Assembly: GCA_043783155.1 (NCBI GenBank)
Contig: JAYVZS010000068.1
Location: 1 to 12,843 of the forward strand
Direction: 5' to 3'
Length of the DNA: 12,843 nt
Source: JAPLDA01 sp043783155
GTDB lineage: Bacteria; Bacteroidota; Bacteroidia; AKYH767-A; 2013-40CM-41-45
Shown: in pieces, positions 1 to 5,518 of the stretch
Numbering within the stretch: position 1 is the first letter of the stretch
Layout of the letters: every line of letters starts with the position of its first letter
Notes under the pieces: generated by a model
Databases searched by the model: none
Told to the model about the DNA's origin: nothing
The model's input: only the letters and a program-made list of their open reading frames with translations
Made by a program: the position numbers and the translations under genes

Positions 1-35
1 CAATACATAACACCTCACCTCATCATTAAATCTCT

Positions 36-101
36 GTTGCAGGGCTTTCAGGGTTTTATAGGCTTTTACATTTATATTATATTTTTTTTAAATAATAATA
101 T
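36..101 (+). repeat. Imperfect ~65-bp direct repeat, copy 1
   Basis: Begins with GTTGCAGGG, continues through a TTTCA-containing segment, then an almost identical block TTTACATTTATATTATAT, a T-run and AATAATA. It aligns with 281-345 with few mismatches and a couple of one-base gaps, a period of about 245 bp. The AT-rich second half could be an unwinding element and the TTGCAGG head a protein-binding box. Confidence 0.7.
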
Positions 102-290
102 AAGTCGAGTAATACTAAGCACCCCTCGCAACGGGTCACCATTCTCACCAAAAACAAACTTGCAGGAGTGTTGCAGGCTTTTACAACCACCCACACCATC
201 ACACTCACCAATCACCTTGTTGCAAGGGTTGTTGCAGGCTATCACATTACACTATTCATAATTCTCAATTTTTTAAGCATGTTGCAGGGG
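36..290 (+). repeat. Iteron-like TTGCAGG box cluster, candidate replication origin
   Basis: Six boxes in one orientation: GTTGCAGG at 36, 170, 231 and 281, CTTGCAGG at 159 and GTTGCAAGG at 219. Two pairs (159/170 and 219/231) are 11 and 12 bp apart, about one helical turn, as expected for cooperative protein binding. The cluster lies beside AT-rich runs and just downstream of the primase-helicase operon. Repeated short boxes beside AT-rich DNA are typical of iteron origins, but no replication initiator of a known Rep family is encoded, so the origin assignment is inference. This entry together with the repeats at 36-101 and 281-345 and the small ORF at 317-424 accounts for the 1-420 gene-poor stretch. 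Confidence 0.5.
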
Positions 291-345
291 TTTCACAGGT
301 ATCATCGCCTTTACATTTATATTATATTTTTTTCTAATAATAAAC
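281..345 (+). repeat. Imperfect ~65-bp direct repeat, copy 2
   Basis: Second copy of the 36-101 repeat, with head GTTGCAGGGG and the same TTTACATTTATATTATAT core. It overlaps the 3' half of the possible 35-aa ORF at 317-424, so the AT-rich codons of that ORF are repeat sequence rather than independent coding evidence. Confidence 0.7.
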
Positions 346-424
346 GAAGCAGTAAATTACTCCGCAACCGTGCAACGCCTGAAACATCAATCGCAATACT
401 TACAATACCGACCATATTTTTCAT
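317..424 (-). CDS. Possible 35-aa ORF coupled to the primase stop
   Basis: The start ATG overlaps the primase stop as ATGA (4-nt overlap), the classic arrangement for translational coupling, and a second in-frame ATG follows three codons later. The peptide is short, hydrophobic and Leu/Ile/Val-rich (starting MKNMVGIVSIAID and ending RLLLEKNII). No family is recognised. Its second half is read from the AT-rich direct repeat, which weakens the case. It may be a fortuitous frame after the last real gene of the operon. Confidence 0.3.
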   Translation of the reverse strand: MKNMVGIVSIAIDVSGVARLRSNLLLRLLLEKNII

Positions 425-1275
425 TTCACTTTCTGGTAAGCACTGTGTACAGTTTTTATTATTTCATTCTGTTCCTTCATGTTCACACACAAACCGGGCA
501 CCCAGATCATCAACTGGGTGGCCTCGGATTCCGAAAAACCGCTCCGGGCAAGCGAACAGGCGACCTTAAACGCCTTTTCGTTTCTCGTTCCCACAGCAGC
601 ACCGGTGAGAAGAAATTTCGTCACCCACGCTTCCGGAATCTTTGTGCTATTGATCTTCTGTTCCTTTACCGGTTTCACCTGTGGTGTTACCCCGCGGGAA
701 GCAGCCCAATCAATTACTTCCTGCTTCACTATTCTGTTCCGGACCTCGATCAGCTTCTGTTCTTTGCCGGTGTCCTTACGGATCACACCTGGGTTCCGGG
801 TGAGCCGACTCGGATTCTTACATGCTGTATCAACTTTTGCAGGGATCGCCCTGTGGATGGTTTCGGCAAGCAGAATATATTCCTCCTTGTCGATGCAGGG
901 ATCAGTGAGTGAAATAATAAAGTGGATGGATTTCTTTCCGCTGAACACTGAAGTCGTAAAAGGCATCTTGCAATCGCGGATGATTCCAATCTGTTCCTGC
1001 AACGGAACCTTATCCATTTCTATCAGAAAATTCCGGAAAGCGATAACGTTGCAGTCGGCGCGGCGCGGTAATGTCGCACGGGCCCAGGGCAGGATCGAAC
1101 TTTCCGGATCGTTATCGCATTCACCATCGATGGGGTTCACGCTCAACCACGGTGACCGCTGCTCCGTCCACGATGTCAGGGGGATGATGGCGGTGTCATT
1201 GCTCTGCCAGGCGAAGCAGACGCGTTCGTCAGCGTTGAACAGCGTATTATAGTAACTGATCAAATTTGTGTCCAT
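421..1275 (-). CDS. Archaeo-eukaryotic-type (AEP) primase with PriCT-like C-terminal domain
   Basis: Predicted DNA primase, or primase-polymerase, that would make primers for replication of this element. With the start chosen at 1275 it has 284 residues. Motif I is the acidic pair E86-x-D88 (IEMD), motif II is SGKKSIH at 112-118, and motif III is D149...R157-x-x-R160-x-P-G163, matching the order and chemistry of AEP catalytic sites. Residues ~213-284 (ending in a SAYQK motif, with RNEKAFKVACSLARSGFSE inside) resemble the helical PriCT domain that follows such primases. The frame is open a further 102 codons upstream, but that part lies inside the helicase gene. The ATG at 1275 overlaps the helicase stop region by 29 nt, consistent with translational coupling, and begins a sequence (MDTNLISYYNTLF) that leads directly into the domain. 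The region is visibly richer in GC than the rest of the unit. Family assignment is confident; activity is inferred. Confidence 0.82.
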   Translation of the reverse strand: MDTNLISYYNTLFNADERVCFAWQSNDTAIIPLTSWTEQRSPWLSVNPIDGECDNDPESSILPWARATLPRRADCNVIAFRNFLIEMDKVPLQEQIGIIRDCKMPFTTSVFSGKKSIHFIISLTDPCIDKEEYILLAETIHRAIPAKVDTACKNPSRLTRNPGVIRKDTGKEQKLIEVRNRIVKQEVIDWAASRGVTPQVKPVKEQKINSTKIPEAWVTKFLLTGAAVGTRNEKAFKVACSLARSGFSESEATQLMIWVPGLCVNMKEQNEIIKTVHSAYQKVK

Positions 1276-2644
1276 TAAGATGTATTGTTCTTGGCAGAAC
1301 CTGATCAGACAGTTTGCTACTGATGGTGCCTCCTGATTTGTAATAATAAAATGTAAATTGTTTAGATTGTGGCCCGACATTGACCAGGTGACGTTTATGG
1401 ATGAATCCTCTTCGCGACAGCAACTGACCGAGACCCATTTTCGTTGGAATAAATTTGAAGCCCGCCTCCTCCATGAATTCCCGGAAATATTTGTACAGCT
1501 CATCAATGGTAGCGCAAGCTGAATCTCCAGGTTCGAGTGTTGCATCCTCCAACCATTGACGGAAAGGCTCTCCCTTCTCAATCATGCTTCGATTGGCCAA
1601 CAGTTCATTCTTATATTCTTCGAAGTATCCTAACGGTCGGTTCTCATCGACACTTCGCCACAGTGACATCATGTCAAACTCAACCACCGCTTTCTTGTCT
1701 ATTTCCTCTGCAGTATTTACCTGGTAAAAACGTCTCATCTGCTCATCATGAAAAATTTCATTGGTGTTTTTGTTGCTCGACCCAAAGAAGGAACAATTCT
1801 GTTTAATCGTGACAATGCTATTAGTGCGCATTGGGCGGTAGGCGACTTCAGGATCGGTGATCAGTCTTTTTAATTCTTCCATGGATGCTTTGTCACCTCC
1901 GGAAAGTTCAGAGAGCATCACTGCAAAATTTGCGGCTAACATTTCTCGCCAACGCTCATCTGTTAAGTCGGTCAGGTTGGCCGATACCCTGAACATGCGA
2001 ATGGGTTCGAGCAGGGCTTCAAGTGCTGTGCTTTTGCCAGATCCGTGCTGCCCGCCATACAAAACGAGCATCATTTCCCAACCCGTTCGCTGATTGTTAA
2101 GTTTACGCTTGACCTGCCATATACAATGAAGAAGCGCGCCGACGTCTCCTCTTTCGGTCTTACCTGTCAACAATTGGATGAACTGTTCTGCAAGCAACGT
2201 GGAACCAATTCCATCGTATTTAAGTTCTTCCTGCAGCTTAATCTTCGCCTTTTTTAATCCGTCTCTCCGCCATGTTTCCAGGGCAATGTTGAAATCGTTG
2301 TAGTTAAATTTCTCCGCCTGATAAGACCTTCCTACCGCACCCAAGTTTTTGCAGTTTTCGTTATGGTTGTGGTATGCCCGCAGATAAAACATCCAACACT
2401 GATCAGAAAATTCTTTGAGATTCAACTCCTCTTTCCGGAATAACACCGCTGCTGGTCCTGCAAGAGTTAGTTCCGGAATACCAAATAGAAATGTATCCGG
2501 CAGTGAAAGAAACTCCCTCTGTTTGATTAACTGCCCTGCCTGTTCCATCATGGCATTGTAAACTGGTGAAGTTGCTGACGCTGAAATTGATGTTTGGTAA
2601 TTAACATCCGTTGAAATCTTTTTTTGTTCCTCTTCGTTTTCCAT
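1247..2644 (-). CDS. VapE-type SF3-like replicative helicase/ATPase
   Basis: 465-residue P-loop ATPase, predicted to unwind DNA for the element's replication. Walker A is GGQHGSGKST at 197-206. A Walker B-like strand, FAVMLSEL, lies at 240-247 with E246 in the acidic position. Next comes the LKRLITDPEVAYRPM segment (258-272), whose LK-x-hIT...D...R-x-P pattern is typical of virulence-associated protein E (VapE) ATPases. Sensor-1-like FFGSSNKN is at 286-293 and a possible arginine finger at R304-R305. The first ~180 residues are a helical region without a visible primase active site, and the C-terminal ~100 residues look like a winged-helix-type DNA-binding region. VapE-like helicases are common in phage satellites and small mobile elements, often fused to or beside a primase. 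Here the primase is the next gene. The start is the ATG after an A-rich leader with no Shine-Dalgarno, as in Bacteroidota. Confidence 0.85.
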   Translation of the reverse strand: MENEEEQKKISTDVNYQTSISASATSPVYNAMMEQAGQLIKQREFLSLPDTFLFGIPELTLAGPAAVLFRKEELNLKEFSDQCWMFYLRAYHNHNENCKNLGAVGRSYQAEKFNYNDFNIALETWRRDGLKKAKIKLQEELKYDGIGSTLLAEQFIQLLTGKTERGDVGALLHCIWQVKRKLNNQRTGWEMMLVLYGGQHGSGKSTALEALLEPIRMFRVSANLTDLTDERWREMLAANFAVMLSELSGGDKASMEELKRLITDPEVAYRPMRTNSIVTIKQNCSFFGSSNKNTNEIFHDEQMRRFYQVNTAEEIDKKAVVEFDMMSLWRSVDENRPLGYFEEYKNELLANRSMIEKGEPFRQWLEDATLEPGDSACATIDELYKYFREFMEEAGFKFIPTKMGLGQLLSRRGFIHKRHLVNVGPQSKQFTFYYYKSGGTISSKLSDQVLPRTIHLNGHKFDQLL

Positions 2645-2691
2645 CTTATTTTATTTTTAATAATTGACCGTTGTATACTTTCACACTGATG

Positions 2692-3006
2692 CTAAAGACC
2701 ACAGAATGGATCACTGTCGTCATCCTCACTTGTAGATGAATCCGTATCTTCTAAAGGTTCGTCTGGCACCATGGGTGATTGGTTCATCTCACGCATAATT
2801 TCCGATTCCAAATCCATCTCTGCATCGAATTCATATTTCGAAAGTTCCTTCACTGAAAGGATTCCTTCAGCTTCGCCAGCAACTGCTGGTTTTTCATTTG
2901 AAGTGTCGTAGGAATTATCCATTGCCGTTTCATCGTAAATTTTTACTTCACTGCCTAACTTTTTCATTTGTTGTTGTTGATTTGACTGATTACCTGGTTC
3001 TATCAT
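2692..3006 (-). CDS. Small acidic protein with an SSB-like C-terminal tip
   Basis: 104 residues, no recognised domain. The N-terminus is low-complexity and Gln-rich (NQSNQQQQ at 6-13) and the rest is strongly acidic and probably largely disordered, ending SEDDDSDPFCGL (93-104). The Asp run followed by D-P-F resembles the acidic tip (typically DDDIPF or DDLPF) by which bacterial SSB recruits its partners, here with three extra residues after Phe. It lies between an OB-fold SSB-like gene (3103-3363) and the helicase. That context suggests it is the tail half of a split SSB or an adaptor between ssDNA-coating protein and replication enzymes; this is inference. An AAGG at modest distance upstream could aid initiation. 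The preceding 37-aa ORF overlaps its start by 17 nt. Confidence 0.7.
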   Translation of the reverse strand: MIEPGNQSNQQQQMKKLGSEVKIYDETAMDNSYDTSNEKPAVAGEAEGILSVKELSKYEFDAEMDLESEIMREMNQSPMVPDEPLEDTDSSTSEDDDSDPFCGL

Positions 3007-3103
3007 TTAAAATTACCTTTTCAGTTATTTGCCGCAACTGCTTTCTGCAAAGAACAAAGTCACGGTCGTGGAATTGAAATTCCGCGACCATAACAATTTT
3101 CAT
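2990..3103 (-). CDS. Putative 37-aa coupled small protein
   Basis: Starts with an ATG whose A is the last base of the DUF3127 gene's TGA stop (TGATG), and ends 17 nt inside the next gene (start at 3006). It therefore fills the otherwise empty gap between two operon genes exactly. The peptide begins MKIVMVAEFQFHDRDF and continues as a basic amphipathic segment (RKQLRQITEKV). No family is recognised. The strong hairpin at 3064-3089 lies in its 5' half, so the sequence may be under RNA-structure as well as coding constraint. Support comes from spacing and coupling only. Confidence 0.45.
   Translation of the reverse strand: MKIVMVAEFQFHDRDFVLCRKQLRQITEKVILNDRTR
3064..3089 (-). promoter_or_regulatory. 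Strong RNA hairpin between SSB-like and acidic-protein genes
   Basis: GGTCGTGGAATT (3064-3075) and AATTCCGCGACC (3078-3089) pair over 11-12 positions with one T-G pair and a tiny loop. No U-run follows in the transcribed (minus) direction, so it does not look like an intrinsic terminator. It could moderate read-through, stabilise the upstream mRNA, or be a protein-binding site. Confidence 0.55.
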
Positions 3104-3363
3104 CACAGCGCTTTTATAGCTGTTGCAATCAGCGTGTTGAAATACCGGCTGTCCCAAACGCGGCCATGAATTACAAAGCTCACCTGAAGCTGATCACCAA
3201 TACTAATATCATTCAAACGGCCGCAATCATCCTGTTGCAGTTGCAGAACAATGTCCTGTGGTATCTTTGCATCTGTGTGAGTGAGAACAAATTCCCGAAC
3301 CTGAAACTTATCCGTGATAAGTTTCGTGTCATACTTCTTCATTAATGTACCTGTGATTAACAT
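3103..3363 (-). CDS. DUF3127-family OB-fold, SSB-like protein
   Basis: 86 residues. The pattern (short N-terminal strand MLITGTLMKKYDT, then KFQVREFVLTH at ~19-29, DIVLQL at 37-42, SIGDQLQVSFVIHGRVWDSRYFNTLIATAI at 54-83) matches the small DUF3127 family, which has the five-strand OB-fold layout of single-stranded DNA-binding proteins. Predicted role: coating ssDNA during replication by the helicase and primase encoded downstream. The protein ends right after the last OB strand (IKAL) and lacks any acidic C-terminal tail. Such a tail is instead found on a separate protein two ORFs downstream. The leader is A-rich without Shine-Dalgarno. ssDNA binding is inferred from family and context. Confidence 0.75.
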   Translation of the reverse strand: MLITGTLMKKYDTKLITDKFQVREFVLTHTDAKIPQDIVLQLQQDDCGRLNDISIGDQLQVSFVIHGRVWDSRYFNTLIATAIKAL

Positions 3364-3402
3364 GATGTTTTTGATTTTAATTGTTTATGAATTTTTAGAT
3401 GA

Positions 3403-3729
3403 TTAATTAATTTCCGAATTTATTATGTGTTGTATAAACCTGGAATCAGTCATCTGATTTGTATTTTCTGTCAGATCTGTTTTTCCGTAAGATCGAATTA
3501 CTATATGGTCAGAATGGAAAATGAAACCGCCAAGTTGAACGATAAGAAATATTGCAAACTGTCTGATGACCTTATCGTCGCTCATGATACATTCCACCTT
3601 TTGTTCGGAAGAATAATCATTGCATTTCCTTTTTAGTTTTTTGTTTGCCGGATGGTTTAAGAATCCATCAATCGCTTGTTCTATCGCTGAAGATAATTCA
3701 GCTTCGGAGAGGAGGTACTTTGATTTCAT
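3403..3729 (-). CDS. Hypothetical protein, 108 aa
   Basis: Not recognised. The N-terminal third is helical and mixed-charge (SEAELSSAIEQAIDGFLNHP at 8-27), followed by a basic patch (KKLKRK at 30-35). Residues 57-71 (QFAIFLIVQLGGFIF) form a hydrophobic stretch that is short for a membrane span and could be a buried helix. The C-terminus is polar. Start ATG at 3729 follows repeated AAAATC motifs, an A-rich leader of the host type. About 40 nt upstream lies the GC-rich 15-mer also found before the first operon gene. Real-gene status rests on operon position, clean spacing (39 nt to the next gene) and consistent leader. Confidence 0.65.
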   Translation of the reverse strand: MKSKYLLSEAELSSAIEQAIDGFLNHPANKKLKRKCNDYSSEQKVECIMSDDKVIRQFAIFLIVQLGGFIFHSDHIVIRSYGKTDLTENTNQMTDSRFIQHIINSEIN

Positions 3730-3767
3730 TTTGATTTTGATTTTAATTGGTTATTTCTATTCTTGAT

Positions 3768-3782
3768 CCGGAACCCGCCGGC
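3768..3782 (-). promoter_or_regulatory. Shared GC-rich leader element, copy 2
   Basis: On the gene strand it reads GCCGGCGGGTTCCGG, ending 38 nt before the ATG of the 108-aa gene. It is identical over 15 nt to the element before the 131-aa gene (4361-4376) and contains CCGG...CCGG able to form a small hairpin. Two exact copies at equivalent places before two start codons suggest a common leader function such as regulation or mRNA protection. Confidence 0.5.
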
Positions 3783-3944
3783 TGCGGTTTTTATTGATGT
3801 ATTCGAAATGATTGATTAGCCTTTTACCCGGTGACGGATTATTATTAGTTGTTTAATTTTGTCTTAATTGTGATACGATTCCCGATGATTTTCATTTGCG
3901 TTGCTTGGCTATGCCAGAACTCTTAATGGAATTAGTCATCTCTC

Positions 3945-4340
3945 CTACTCATCATCATCATTATCTTCTTCTTCTTCACAGGCATCGTATGCTGCTTCCA
4001 TTTGCTCCATCTGCTTTGCATCATAATATTCAATCAACTTTGCTCTCTGCTCCTCCGCAGAATACTTTTTGAGATTCTTGTAAAAATTGATCTCTTCAAG
4101 TATTTCGCCGGCTGTTATTTCTGGTCGTCCACCTGTGATCGGCCACCCGCACCTGCAGGACCATATCACTTTGTTTGAACCGTCGACGTATTGGCCGATG
4201 AACTTATCGATCCGAACTACCAAGCTGGCATTGTTTTCCAGAATCCACACGATCCAGCCCTCATTCGGGTCCTGAGCATTGAACATTTCAGCCGCTTCTT
4301 CAGCGACGGCTGCGTACATTGATACTGTAATTGTTGTCAT
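3945..4340 (-). CDS. Hypothetical protein with acidic tail, 131 aa (first operon gene)
   Basis: Not recognised. The N-terminus is Ala-rich and helical (MYAAVAEEAAEMF at 8-20). A central beta-rich, Trp-rich core follows (GWIVWILENNASLVVRIDKFIGQYV at 28-52, then VIWSCRCGWP at 58-67). A charged helix (EEQRAKLIEYYDAKQMEQMEAAYDACEEE) leads into an almost uniformly acidic end at 122-131. C62 and C64 alone do not make a metal site. It is the promoter-proximal gene of the replication operon, ~100 nt from the predicted transcription start. Acidic tails recur in this operon (see the 104-aa protein) and may mediate contacts with basic replication proteins; that is conjecture. Confidence 0.7.
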   Translation of the reverse strand: MTTITVSMYAAVAEEAAEMFNAQDPNEGWIVWILENNASLVVRIDKFIGQYVDGSNKVIWSCRCGWPITGGRPEITAGEILEEINFYKNLKKYSAEEQRAKLIEYYDAKQMEQMEAAYDACEEEEDNDDDE

Positions 4341-4360
4341 TTAATTTCTGATTTTGTTTT

Positions 4361-4376
4361 GCCGGAACCCGCCGGC
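4361..4376 (-). promoter_or_regulatory. Shared GC-rich leader element, copy 1
   Basis: GCCGGCGGGTTCCGGC on the gene strand, ending 20 nt before the ATG at 4340, in the predicted 5' untranslated leader. The CCGG arms can pair around CGGGTT. It is the same element as 3768-3782. Confidence 0.5.
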
Positions 4377-4449
4377 ACGGATGTAATTTATTTTCAGTAA
4401 TTTTCGGCTTGCCATGATGTCAAAGAACGGTACTCAATTATTTTGGCCC

Positions 4450-4481
4450 CAAAAATACTCTCCACTCCTGCTGTTAGCAAG
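4450..4481 (-). promoter_or_regulatory. Bacteroidota-type promoter of the leftward replication operon
   Basis: On the minus strand a perfect -7 consensus TAnnTTTG (TATTTTTG, 4457-4450) is preceded, 20 nt upstream, by CTTG (4481-4478), a one-mismatch -33 TTTG element. Predicted transcription start is about 4443, giving a ~100-nt leader to the ATG at 4340. The -33 box lies in the 10-bp tandem repeat. Confidence 0.5.
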
Positions 4482-4500
4482 GTTCAGCAAGGTTCAGCAA
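4476..4500. repeat. 10-bp tandem repeat overlapping the operon promoter -33 region
   Basis: AGCAAGGTTC twice, followed by AGCAA (2.5 units). One repeat per helical turn overlapping the -33 box makes this a candidate operator, or a small iteron set, for controlling the operon at 421-4340. With the promoter and the GC-rich leader, it is what the 4341-4649 non-coding stretch holds. Confidence 0.55.
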
Positions 4501-4708
4501 CAAAAGCAAGCAGGTTTGGGAATGAAAAAAATGAATGAGAAATTTATTACAATCTATTTTCCTTTCTTTACTATATTAATTTTGATTGTGGATTTGAAAA
4601 TGAAAATCAAAATCGTGTTGAATTGGGAATACTGAAAAACGAGAAATAAATGTCCAAGGATGGAGTCTTATTGCTCTTAATAAAATATCGTAAAAAAAGC
4701 TACCTCAG

Positions 4709-5317
4709 TTGAAAGAAATAATTGCAAAATTAAAGCGGCCGAACCGCAGACAAGATTCAAGAACACCTATTCTCAAATTCGAAAAGGAATTACGTCATTT
4801 GAACTATGTCCATAGAACACTCCTTTCCTCAACGAAAGAGATCATCAGGTCATTGAAACAGAATTTGATCTGGAAAAGCGGGGCAAAAAAGTTTAGAACC
4901 AGCGAAGAGGGGTGGCGGTGGATTGAACAACCTTTATTGAAAGGAATAGTTTTAGAAAATAAGTTCTTAGTGGAGATGGAAGATGAAAGGTGTTTTGAAT
5001 TTCGTAAAACACCTAAAACATTCAAAGAGTTGGAATCGTTGGTAATTTCTATTAAGATTCTTCATAAAAAAGTAAGAGAGAAAAATCGTTATGAATTAAG
5101 AATGTGCAAAAACAAACTGGTGGCTTTACATGAAAAACGCCTGCGAATAGAAACCGGTTACACCATAAAACATAAAAAAGAAGGAGAACTAACTTTTAGA
5201 AAGTTTGATCTTAGTGGGGATGAAATCTATATTGAAGCCATTCGCGAAAAAACAGGTGATAATAAAATCGAGGCGCCCATAATTGATGAGGCTTCTAATT
5301 TTTCTGCGATTCGTTAA
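4709..5317 (+). CDS. Hypothetical basic, helix-rich protein (202 aa from TTG; possibly longer by frameshift)
   Basis: Not recognised. Long, Lys/Arg-rich protein with predicted helices (LKFEKELRHLNYVHRTLLSSTKEIIRSLKQNL at ~22-53; a coiled-coil-prone stretch SLVISIKILHKKVREKNRYELRMCKNKLVALHEKRLRIE at ~111-149), consistent with nucleic-acid binding. The only in-frame start before residue 91 is TTG at 4709, with no start signal around it. An ATG at 4650 opens a frame (MSKDGVLLLLIKYRKKS) that stops just past the A7 run 4692-4698. A -1 shift there, or one extra A, would join it smoothly to this ORF, giving ~222 aa. The native gene therefore probably begins at 4650. A TAATTTTG box (4577-4584) fits a -7 element for rightward transcription, but no good -33 box was found. 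The last 23 nt overlap the convergent gene 5295-5507. Confidence 0.6.
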   Translation: MKEIIAKLKRPNRRQDSRTPILKFEKELRHLNYVHRTLLSSTKEIIRSLKQNLIWKSGAKKFRTSEEGWRWIEQPLLKGIVLENKFLVEMEDERCFEFRKTPKTFKELESLVISIKILHKKVREKNRYELRMCKNKLVALHEKRLRIETGYTIKHKKEGELTFRKFDLSGDEIYIEAIREKTGDNKIEAPIIDEASNFSAIR

Positions 5318-5507
5318 TATCGAACTTAGATAGATGTAGCAACTTAAGGCCTGAGTAACCGATTTCAGTAACAAAACCGTGGCAATGTATTTCATAGATA
5401 GAAGTTTTTTTATCGTTGGAATTAAGCCCCGATGATGTATTGACGATTGCTGCAACAAAACCATGTCCATCGTATTTAATAGGTAGTAGCATTATTTTTT
5501 TTTTCAT
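5295..5507 (-). CDS. Hypothetical protein, 70 aa
   Basis: Not recognised. It starts with ATG followed by ten A's (MKKKIMLLPIKYDG) and contains two similar segments, GHGFVAAIV (~14-22) and CHGFVTEIG (~42-50), perhaps a duplicated beta-hairpin. The A10 run is prone to slippage and to sequencing error. A second in-frame ATG at codon 6 is an alternative start. It is divergent from the recombinase gene (147 bp between starts) and convergent with, overlapping by 23 nt, the 202-aa gene. A longer antisense-shifted frame here (93 aa) was not chosen, because this one has a host-type leader and sits behind a hairpin. It could be a regulator of the recombinase, but nothing in the protein proves that. Confidence 0.5.
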   Translation of the reverse strand: MKKKIMLLPIKYDGHGFVAAIVNTSSGLNSNDKKTSIYEIHCHGFVTEIGYSGLKLLHLSKFDINESQKN

Positions 5508-5518
5508 GATTTGGATGG

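Noticed and set aside
36..345. CRISPR array
   Set aside because: Repeat units are short, imperfect and irregularly spaced, there are no uniform spacers, and no cas genes are present. Iteron-like repeats fit better.
370..912. 180-aa plus-strand frame, and the 133-aa frame at 168-569
   Set aside because: Both cross the primase 3' end and the repeat region, are antisense to it, and have low-complexity translations without motifs.
479..1252. Long 257-aa plus-strand frame opposite the primase
   Set aside because: It lies entirely antisense to a gene with clear AEP motifs. Long antisense frames are expected in this GC-richer stretch, and its translation shows no domain.
1276..1581. 102-codon upstream extension of the primase frame
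   Set aside because: It overlaps the helicase C-terminal coding region and has no primase-like sequence. The ATG at 1275 gives the normal overlap and N-terminus.
3064..3089. Intrinsic terminator within the operon
   Set aside because: The stem is strong but no U-run follows on the transcribed strand, and downstream genes clearly continue the operon.
3892..3939. 15-aa ORF five bases after the 131-aa gene, with a GGAG before its ATG
   Set aside because: It is too short to support, and Shine-Dalgarno motifs are not otherwise used here. Chance is likely.
4414..4635. 73-aa plus-strand frame in the divergent promoter region
   Set aside because: It runs through the predicted operon promoter and the 10-bp repeats. 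The sequence looks like translated AT-rich DNA, despite a short hydrophobic stretch.
5189..5470. 93-aa minus-strand frame overlapping the 70-aa and 202-aa genes
   Set aside because: It is out of frame with the 70-aa ORF, deeply antisense to the 202-aa gene, and has no plausible leader. It cannot be fully excluded.
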